32,924 nucleotides of DNA. Origin: Candidatus Thalassarchaeaceae archaeon. Its GTDB lineage: Archaea; Thermoplasmatota; Poseidoniia; Poseidoniales; Thalassarchaeaceae. The stretch covers positions 98,363 to 131,286 of the forward strand of contig JAJPRE010000002.1 in assembly GCA_023700245.1 (NCBI GenBank), written 5' to 3'. Below are positions 28,201-32,924 of the stretch, piece by piece. Numbering within the stretch: position 1 is the stretch's first letter; each line of letters starts with the position of its first letter. The notes under the pieces are model-generated. The model was not told the origin of the DNA and searched no databases. It worked only from the letters and a program-made list of their open reading frames with translations. Both the position numbers and the translations under genes were made by a program.

Positions 28201-30972
28201 TATGCATGTAATTGGTCACCAAGAAACTCCGGCATTAATCCAATGAATGGTTCAGATTCATTGAATAACCCTGATGGTGATGGATTCGATATAAATAATG
28301 ATGGAATTCTAAGTTCAGATGAACAATTAGTGAATTGGATGGAATACTACCTAAATAAAGATATTTTATATTCCACATCTACATCTTCAGGGTTAACGTA
28401 TCCAGAAAATTTTTCTACAAATTTATCTCATAATTCTTGGAATGATTTTGCATTAGAATCTTTTGGAGATCAATCTAGTTTGTACTATTCAGTTATCGTA
28501 GATGGCATTATTTTTCAGGATATTGGCTCTTCCAACCCCCTAGACGCGGATTCTGATAGAGATGGAATGCCAGATGGATGGGAGTTTTATCATTCAAGAT
28601 GGAGTTTATTTGACCAAGTTTGGTCATTAAATCTTGTCAATGAGGGAGATAGTTTAGGAGATTCCGATGGTGATGGGATGAATAATTGGGAAGAATATAA
28701 TGTTATTTCAAGTAATAAAAATGAAATAAGTAATACGATATCTTCTCCTCAATTTTTCTTAACAAATGTTGCGGGAGAATTAACATCAATGCCCTGGATA
28801 GGCGCAGAATCATCACAATCTTTTGGTGAATTTATATCATTTGAAGGAAATAATATATCTGGATTTACTGCAGATCCAAATAATCCAGATACAGATGGAG
28901 ATGGTATTTTAGATGGAATAGAATTGATATTTACAAAGTGGAACTCTTCTGATGAATTATGGACTCTTAATCCATTAGTTGCAGGAGATGGTAATTATGA
29001 TTCAGATTCTGATGGAATAACTGATATTATAGAATTAAATATGACTAACAATAATCCTTCTAACGGAGGTTTAGCACCCTCAGATGCACCTAAGTTTTGG
29101 ACTGAAGTGGAATCAATTAATCCTCAAGAATCAGTAAACAGGATATATAGAATAATTTTTGCAAAGGAATCTAGGGCGAGCTTAGCGATGGAACAATTTG
29201 TAGATTGGCAATCTGGTTTGGCACCAAAGCCTCTCTTAGAATCTATTTTTGGCATAACTGATCCTAATTCATTTGATACTGATAGGGATGGAATGAGTGA
29301 TGGTTATGAATATTGGTTCACGGAATGGAATTTAGAAGAAAACTCATGGTCAATGAATCCACTATCTGACTATGATATTGATATCGATTCTGATAATGAT
29401 TCCTTTGATTGCGATGGAAATGGAATAATAACTGACGCTGAGTCCTATGACAATTTAGCAGAATATGATGCAAGAATATATGGAAAGAGGCTTGCTGTTG
29501 GTTCAATACCAAATGGAACAGGTTTAGTTTCATATGGAAAAGATGCAATAATTGCACAAATGGAGGAAAATGAATTATCCTTATTATCTGCCAAAAGTAC
29601 ACTCTATACGATATTTTCTTCAAAAAGTATTTCTGCATCTGAGAAAATTGGATTGATTAATGAACTTAATTATGATAATTTTAATATCAGTTTAGCTGGA
29701 ATCAGTGATCCAAATGATGCTGACTCAGATAGAGACGGCATGTCTGATGGTTGGGAATATTGTTATTCAATATATGGAGAATTTTTACCTATTAATTCTT
29801 ATAGATGGTCATTGAATCCAATTAATCCATTAGATGTAAATTATGATCCAGACGCAGATGGATGGTATGATAGGGAACTACGGGATGTACCGGCAGAACA
29901 AGGGCATTGGATTGAAAGGCAATTTATATCTAATCCATTGAGTGATCAGATTGATAGCGGAACTTTGGAATTATATTTCACTAATCTCATGGAATATGAT
30001 AATGGTACTAATCCACTAGATTTTGATTCTGATGATGATTCTGTACTAATGAAACCAATTATCGTTAATGGAATTATCACAAATTATGTAATTGATAATA
30101 GCCTATCTGATGGACGCGAGATTTTCAAGTTCGGCACAAATCCATTAGATAATGATACTGATGGAGATATGATGCCAGATTTCTATGAATATCATAGAGG
30201 ATGGAATGAGACCAATGATAATTGGTCATCTTTACTAAAAATTTCCGTTCAATGGTATCAAGTATCTGCAACTAACTTTAAGCCTGTAGATGTTTCAAAA
30301 GGATATATATCTCGTCCAAATTTAAATTGGACATGGTTCACTCATGATGCTACTGATGCTACTGATGCTGGTTATGATGCAGATAATGATGGAGACTGGG
30401 ATTGTTCTTCTGGTAGTTGTACATATGTGCCCTACACTAACTTCCAAGAGTACTATGCTACGGTCAATGCCACCCTATCTTCCCCCTCTCTAGTTAGGGC
30501 CGCTGGATTATATGATTGCGCCGGAGAAATAGTGTATGAATGGTGGCAATTACGTCAATCATTATTGGGAACTTGTTCAGGCAGTACAGCAGTATCTACA
30601 AATTACTTAAGGATGAATCGAATTAATGATGGTGATATGCTATATTCACTTATTATAGATGATAATGATGAGAATTATGAAATAATTAATACTTCTGATG
30701 ATAATATTCTCATAAATGGGGCGTGGACTGATGAATATAATAGATTTGCAGGTGATCAATTTCATTTGCCTAATATAGGTCTTGGGGAATTTGTATTTGG
30801 GTGGTGGTTAATTGATATTGATGGGGATATGGTGGCAGACGGTACCGATCCAACCAATTGGGATACTGACGGAGACTGGCTGAATGATAATTTTGAAATT
30901 AAAGATGATTTATTGGATGGAGTGAGGGGCAATAGTGGTTCACCGATAAGATATGACGATCGAACTACATAG
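25261..30972 (+). CDS. Giant secreted Ca-binding DxDxDG-repeat protein with inner propeller
   Basis: A 1,903-aa exported protein of unknown function. ATG 25261 is preferred over the in-frame GTG nine bases earlier because it starts directly with the signal peptide (MRKKQISALLLSFLILSSLAF). Twenty or more thrombospondin-type-3-like Ca loops follow, often paired with an aromatic helix (ADTDGDGLPDGYE, SDLDGMPDGWEYVNG, ADTDGDGMPDGWEIENRRW, DSDRDGMSDGWEYCY). Between about residues 400 and 720 the loops stop, and seven hydrophobic-x-G-x-x-x-G strands appear instead, suggesting a beta-propeller. There is no C-terminal membrane helix; the protein ends NSGSPIRYDDRTT. It may be released or held by other means. 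It is divergent from the MBL gene and followed after 15 bases by a small unknown gene. Confidence 0.8.
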   Translation: MRKKQISALLLSFLILSSLAFVSQTRPQSSVSSINPNDAEGGEPPITDQDGDMIPDMHEFIFGDDINLELNNFNMIIKGLDSYNATDNITDHDNDGATALMEYCWPFTLDSCLDSEKRNSLTGKSPSETKSGLREYLDPRVADTDGDGLPDGYEIHMCTSGGVGSLNPLTNTWDCLYFDPLDGRDLIEDFDRCDKDFSWGCGDGFDFNKDGIIDAGEKFTNTEEYLFGAPNDWITERDGLWCYGQIQGLSISSCQSTYERPTLDDGWLGTDPRFSDSDYYSWTDSTASSLTSIGDGIPDGWEAYNGLDPRNYSDSITDPDGDGWDINGDGFLTPDITISTSEWGEQFSNYEEYVVDSDAGTGVSPGVVGMKLLNDGGPIISFNHDSKTSLVDSSINDVIADSLRNRLIIGSKYGISVVDPFRETSTLFHLDQGTEMNILEKYEIGDYSYLLMGTNKGLQISKLVNGLPEFDSMFFFPMGSITEISKLETQNSNLDLLIGGNSDIWKVRLYDGFENVPYYENIDHVSELSDLLNSSNSTITAITHVEMDSRIPLLFVGTDSGLIAWNTTDGISSIGSPWWVFNKTNADYFVNENIFDSSSTSRVNLLQKEIVNGDLNGLWLGMAGGIYLIKLDLIISQPTEAFNNERMLNIDNILEGANDIRSILSYNDKIIIGSKFGTWCLEGNAQQGILGMYLNQTMIPGLVTSFALLENSNQTWVFAGISPGQYMNIVPLNPLSNDSDLDGMPDGWEYVNGLDPTDPFDAARDLDDDGVQYLGNDGLLLDRLWTNLDEYRYSSISDAGDNSTDPRNVDSDGDGLTDGEEYWGWFSDSSIFNCHYINLQYICDDETGLSALTVHLEGWLGSGTGGGTDGPTDPTNADTDGDGMPDGWEIENRRWIGNEYTGGNEWTLDPLNPNDAFLDADGDGLKNICEYKWSNLLDSTLQNGLLSHGETAEAAKDWIHTDPNSVDSDGDGLPDGWEARYACNWSPRNSGINPMNGSDSLNNPDGDGFDINNDGILSSDEQLVNWMEYYLNKDILYSTSTSSGLTYPENFSTNLSHNSWNDFALESFGDQSSLYYSVIVDGIIFQDIGSSNPLDADSDRDGMPDGWEFYHSRWSLFDQVWSLNLVNEGDSLGDSDGDGMNNWEEYNVISSNKNEISNTISSPQFFLTNVAGELTSMPWIGAESSQSFGEFISFEGNNISGFTADPNNPDTDGDGILDGIELIFTKWNSSDELWTLNPLVAGDGNYDSDSDGITDIIELNMTNNNPSNGGLAPSDAPKFWTEVESINPQESVNRIYRIIFAKESRASLAMEQFVDWQSGLAPKPLLESIFGITDPNSFDTDRDGMSDGYEYWFTEWNLEENSWSMNPLSDYDIDIDSDNDSFDCDGNGIITDAESYDNLAEYDARIYGKRLAVGSIPNGTGLVSYGKDAIIAQMEENELSLLSAKSTLYTIFSSKSISASEKIGLINELNYDNFNISLAGISDPNDADSDRDGMSDGWEYCYSIYGEFLPINSYRWSLNPINPLDVNYDPDADGWYDRELRDVPAEQGHWIERQFISNPLSDQIDSGTLELYFTNLMEYDNGTNPLDFDSDDDSVLMKPIIVNGIITNYVIDNSLSDGREIFKFGTNPLDNDTDGDMMPDFYEYHRGWNETNDNWSSLLKISVQWYQVSATNFKPVDVSKGYISRPNLNWTWFTHDATDATDAGYDADNDGDWDCSSGSCTYVPYTNFQEYYATVNATLSSPSLVRAAGLYDCAGEIVYEWWQLRQSLLGTCSGSTAVSTNYLRMNRINDGDMLYSLIIDDNDENYEIINTSDDNILINGAWTDEYNRFAGDQFHLPNIGLGEFVFGWWLIDIDGDMVADGTDPTNWDTDGDWLNDNFEIKDDLLDGVRGNSGSPIRYDDRTT
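25684..30900 (+). repeat. DxDxDG thrombospondin-type-3-like repeat array
   Basis: Ca-loop repeats of the form D-x-D-x-D-G-(M/L)-x-D-G-x-E are spread across the gene, with clear copies starting near 25684, 26140, 27472, 27685, 27889, 28012, 28156, 28546, 28660, 28888, 29275, 29718, 30148 and 30857. From about 27670 on, loops tend to alternate: a DGMPDGWE loop with a tryptophan-rich helix, then a D-x-D-G-D-G-x-x-N-x-x-E-Y loop. This suggests a two-loop repeat unit. Confidence 0.75.
26470..27440 (+). repeat. Seven propeller-like strand motifs inside the repeat protein
   Basis: Seven copies of a hydrophobic-x-G-x-x-x-G/D-hydrophobic motif interrupt the Ca-loop array. They are LIIGSKYGISVV, LLMGTNKGLQIS, LLIGGNSDIWKV, LFVGTDSGLIAW, LWLGMAGGIYLI, IIIGSKFGTWCL and VFAGISPGQYMN. 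Their first G codons are at 26488, 26617, 26755, 26929, 27121, 27277 and 27418, so steps are 129-192 bases (43-64 residues). The count and spacing fit one seven-bladed propeller of the regulator-propeller type. Confidence 0.6.
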
Positions 30973-30987
30973 ATTATTATTAATGAT

Positions 30988-31479
30988 ATGCTACCTCGTA
31001 TAGATGTGGAAGATAATTCAGAGTATATCCCTGCCACTAATTCCCCGATTGAGGAAAAACTATTATTTCTACAAGAGAATATGGTTAATTTTGTAAATCA
31101 ATACAATTTGCCTCTAGTTGAGGTATCTTTAGTAATTTCAAAATTTATTAGAATTATTTCGGAATCATTGAATTTAAAGGCCGAGGAAGTAAATGAAGAA
31201 ATTCCTTATTTGGAGATTTTTAAAAAAAATTTAAATCTAGAGAATAATAATGATATTGATTTTCATTTCCCACTTGAATCTGTGCTTAAGAATGTTGATA
31301 TGGATAGAATGGACATTTTGGATACTATAATAAGGACAATAATTAACTCTACTGAATTGCCATTTATTAATGCCATGATATTATTAAAAGATTGGGAATC
31401 AATAGTCATTCTTCAATTATCAAAATCATCAAAACCTGGACATCTCTTTAGTCCAATCGAATTGCCTGATGATTTTTAG
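30988..31479 (+). CDS. Hypothetical soluble helical protein
   Basis: A 163-aa protein that I do not recognise. It has no signal peptide or membrane helix. It is acidic and mostly helical by composition (IEEKLLFLQENMVNFVNQYN, VSLVISKFIRIISESLNLK, MDRMDILDTIIRTIINSTEL), with a hydrophobic segment FINAMILLKDWESIVILQL near residues 125-143. It ends in FSPIELPDDF. The ATG lies 15 bases after the stop of the giant repeat protein on the same strand, so the two may share a transcript, although one is exported and the other looks cytosolic. Base composition matches its neighbours. The frame is a good candidate for a real gene because it fills the gap without overlap. Confidence 0.6.
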   Translation: MLPRIDVEDNSEYIPATNSPIEEKLLFLQENMVNFVNQYNLPLVEVSLVISKFIRIISESLNLKAEEVNEEIPYLEIFKKNLNLENNNDIDFHFPLESVLKNVDMDRMDILDTIIRTIINSTELPFINAMILLKDWESIVILQLSKSSKPGHLFSPIELPDDF

Positions 31480-31488
31480 TTAATACGT

Positions 31489-31806
31489 CTATTTTGACGC
31501 TATTATTTTGTTAGAAATCCACCATGAATCAAATATTGACCACAAATATAATAATGGCCACAAGATTATTGACAATATTAATGGAAGTTGTATTAATGTC
31601 CAACCAAATGCTTTATTACTTTCACCATTGAAATGTTGGCCTAAATATAAAAACGGAATTAATGATATTAATATTGAAAATATTGGCCTAAAAGTACCCC
31701 AAGGGCCAATCCCGCCACTCATTTCATCCCAAATAATCCCCATTACTCCCAAGGGATTTACCTTACTTTCTTCTGGTTGAAGTTTTACTAGGTATTCTTC
31801 TTCCAT
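31489..31806 (-). CDS. Small two-helix membrane protein, unknown
   Basis: A 105-aa protein that I do not recognise. A soluble N-terminus of about 38 residues (MEEEYLVKLQPEESKVNP, then a Gly/Trp-rich stretch) precedes two hydrophobic segments, about 43-58 (FSILISLIPFLYLG) and 68-92 (WTLIQLPLILSIILWPLLYLW), and a short C-terminus, SWWISNKIIASK. Both ends are therefore predicted on the same side. It converges with the small gene at 30988-31479 (9 bases between stops) and follows the UPF0201 gene on the minus strand after 59 bases. An overlapping plus-strand frame is a shadow: the minus frame has the membrane-protein pattern and fills the gap cleanly. Confidence 0.6.
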   Translation of the reverse strand: MEEEYLVKLQPEESKVNPLGVMGIIWDEMSGGIGPWGTFRPIFSILISLIPFLYLGQHFNGESNKAFGWTLIQLPLILSIILWPLLYLWSIFDSWWISNKIIASK

Positions 31807-31865
31807 GTATGGCGCTACAGGTCATTAGCAATCAATATAACGTTTAATTAAAATTTTATGCCCAG

Positions 31866-32390
31866 CTATTCTTCTTCTAGGAATGGAGACATTGTTGGAT
31901 TACCAAATTTATCAAACCACTCTACTGGTTCACCATTCACTTTCATGGCCAGATCATCATTTACTTGCCTCGGTATCAATTCTCTTCCTGGATGCCAAGT
32001 TTGATCTTCTAACCAAATCTCAAGATTTTCCTTTTCAAGTTCTATTTCCATCGATCCCCCTAAAGGGATGTCTTGAACTATGAAAGATATCACTTCTTTC
32101 ATAGCAGACTGTCTTGAAATGGAAAAAAATGTACAATTAATTTTTAAATTTTTAGTCATAACGTCGAATGCAGTATCCAATATTTTCTGTTTTCTCAACA
32201 ATAAAATAAATTTTTCAAAATTAATGGAATAACCTTTAATTTCTGTTGTTATCCTATTTGTAGGAAAAGATTGTTTTGTAATTACAGAATCGGACTTCCA
32301 ATCTGGAAATATATTATTTATCGATGATATGACATTATCCAGATCTTCATATGGGCGCAGGATTGTAGTAATCGTAATGTTTAATCCCAT
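31866..32390 (-). CDS. UPF0201-family protein (DUF54), putative RNA-binding
   Basis: A 174-aa cytosolic protein. It matches the archaeal UPF0201 family by its N-terminal strand and helix (ITITTILRPYEDLDNVISSINNIFPD) and by the family's core: FEKFILLLRKQKILDTAF, then FFSISRQSAMKEVISF and IPLGGSMEIEL (about residues 61-120). Members have a ferredoxin-like/RL5-like fold and are suspected to bind nucleic acid, with no established reaction. Typical members have about 135-145 residues. This one continues for about 45 residues after the core (EDQTWHPGRELIPRQ through SPFLEEE), with a conserved-looking W-F-D-K-F-G-N-P segment. It is divergent from the membrane gene at 32449. Confidence 0.75.
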   Translation of the reverse strand: MGLNITITTILRPYEDLDNVISSINNIFPDWKSDSVITKQSFPTNRITTEIKGYSINFEKFILLLRKQKILDTAFDVMTKNLKINCTFFSISRQSAMKEVISFIVQDIPLGGSMEIELEKENLEIWLEDQTWHPGRELIPRQVNDDLAMKVNGEPVEWFDKFGNPTMSPFLEEE

Positions 32391-32448
32391 GCTATCTGCC
32401 CATAGTATCTTCCAGTGGTTAATATCATTTAAACTATCATTTACACGA

Positions 32449-32924
32449 ATGGTTCAAACGATAAATTACTATGCAGAGTTTATGGCAAATCGCTCAGCAT
32501 ATGTTTCAATTGGAATAGCAATTTTTCCAGTATTATGTTTGACAGCCTTAAGGGCTATTCTTCCAGTAGTAGATGAGGTATTATCAAATGACCTATTTTC
32601 ACAAATAATCAGTTACTCTTTTGTACTGATTTTGGGTTTATTCATGCTATCAAAATATAGAGTAATCAAAGATCATGAGTACCACCGTTCAAAAGCAATA
32701 CGTAAACTTTCGAAATCTTACAAATTAGAAGATCAAGGATTATGGGAAAATAGTGATGAAATTTTAAATAAATTAGAAATAAGGGCAAAAAGTAATTCTA
32801 ATGATGATGAATTTAATTCTGTAATGAAAGGTTTTGTCGGTTCACTAAATAAAGAGAGAAATGAAGATACTGCGGAAGAGGAAGTTATTGAATACGTCAA
32901 TAATAATAATAATAATAATAATAA
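32449..32924 (+). CDS. Membrane protein with helical tail, 3'-truncated
   Basis: An open frame from ATG 32449 that runs off the window without a stop; 158 codons are visible. It has two hydrophobic segments, about residues 18-40 (YVSIGIAIFPVLCLTALRAIL) and 52-69 (IISYSFVLILGLFMLSKY). A charged, helical cytosol-like region follows (HEYHRSKAIRKLSKSYKLED, EILNKLEIRAKSNSNDDEF), then an acidic stretch NEDTAEEEVIEY and at least eight consecutive Asn residues at the edge. I do not recognise the family. The start has an A/T-rich stretch (ggttaatatcattt, 32417-32430) about 20-30 bases upstream and no Shine-Dalgarno, which fits a leaderless message. It is divergent from the UPF0201 gene. Confidence 0.6.
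   Translation, partial: MVQTINYYAEFMANRSAYVSIGIAIFPVLCLTALRAILPVVDEVLSNDLFSQIISYSFVLILGLFMLSKYRVIKDHEYHRSKAIRKLSKSYKLEDQGLWENSDEILNKLEIRAKSNSNDDEFNSVMKGFVGSLNKERNEDTAEEEVIEYVNNNNNNNN
32899..32924 (+). repeat. (AAT)n microsatellite at the window edge
   Basis: Eight full AAT triplets plus AA run to the last base of the window. In the frame of the truncated gene they encode Asn. The true length of the tract is unknown because the window ends inside it. Confidence 0.9.

Noticed and set aside
29318-29638. 106-codon minus-strand frame inside the giant Ca-loop gene
   Set aside because: Low-complexity His/Leu-rich sequence expected from the complement of an Asp/Asn-rich gene; no start signal or family match.
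25684-30900. DNA-level tandem repeats suggested by the many similar Ca loops
   Set aside because: Copies differ in codon choice and spacing; the repetition is at protein level and gives no sign of recent duplication or a CRISPR array.
31508-31780. 90-codon plus-strand frame overlapping the small membrane gene
   Set aside because: The minus-strand frame has two coherent membrane helices and fits the gap; the plus frame has neither.

Overview
The window is AT-rich (roughly one third G+C by eye), gene-dense archaeal DNA. Three things point to a planktonic marine euryarchaeon of the Marine Group II/III (Poseidoniia-like) kind: an archaeal lipid gene (CDP-archaeol synthase), an archaeal STT3/AglB oligosaccharyltransferase, and several very large secreted proteins with Ca-binding DxDxDG repeats. 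Promoters look archaeal (TATA boxes, with either GGTGA-type Shine-Dalgarno sites or apparently leaderless starts). The exact lineage is an inference. No tRNA, rRNA, insertion sequence or CRISPR array was seen, and no gene-free stretch exceeds about 175 bases.

Layout. 1-991: 3' part of an HD-domain phosphohydrolase. 1109-2464: a bacterial-type hexameric NADP glutamate dehydrogenase. 2476-4167 (minus): a signal-peptide, beta-helix-like, membrane-anchored surface protein. 4259-6227: carS (lipid synthesis) and purD (purine synthesis). 6341-21645: a co-directional block of three genes: a 3,232-residue STT3/AglB with a huge repeat-rich extracellular tail, a membrane-anchored subtilisin-like protease, and a 1.4 k-residue beta-helix surface protein with a short cytosolic tail. 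21747-24275: a winged-helix/STAND ATPase/TPR regulator. 24306-25079 (minus): a YycJ-like metallo-beta-lactamase-fold hydrolase. 25261-30972: a 1,903-residue secreted protein of DxDxDG repeats enclosing a probable seven-bladed propeller. 30988-32924: small genes (one unknown soluble protein, one two-helix membrane protein, one UPF0201-family protein) and a membrane gene cut by the window end.

How it fits together. About two thirds of the window encodes exported protein. The central block puts the N-glycosylation enzyme, a surface protease and a large candidate substrate in one transcription unit, followed by a possible STAND regulator. This suggests a cell-surface assembly and modification locus. 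The most unusual object is the AglB itself: its catalytic part ends near residue 1,350 and is followed by about 1,865 further residues. These include at least 11 Ig/carboxypeptidase-regulatory-like units of about 95 residues and a C-terminal membrane anchor, so the enzyme appears to be also a long surface-layer-like glycoprotein.
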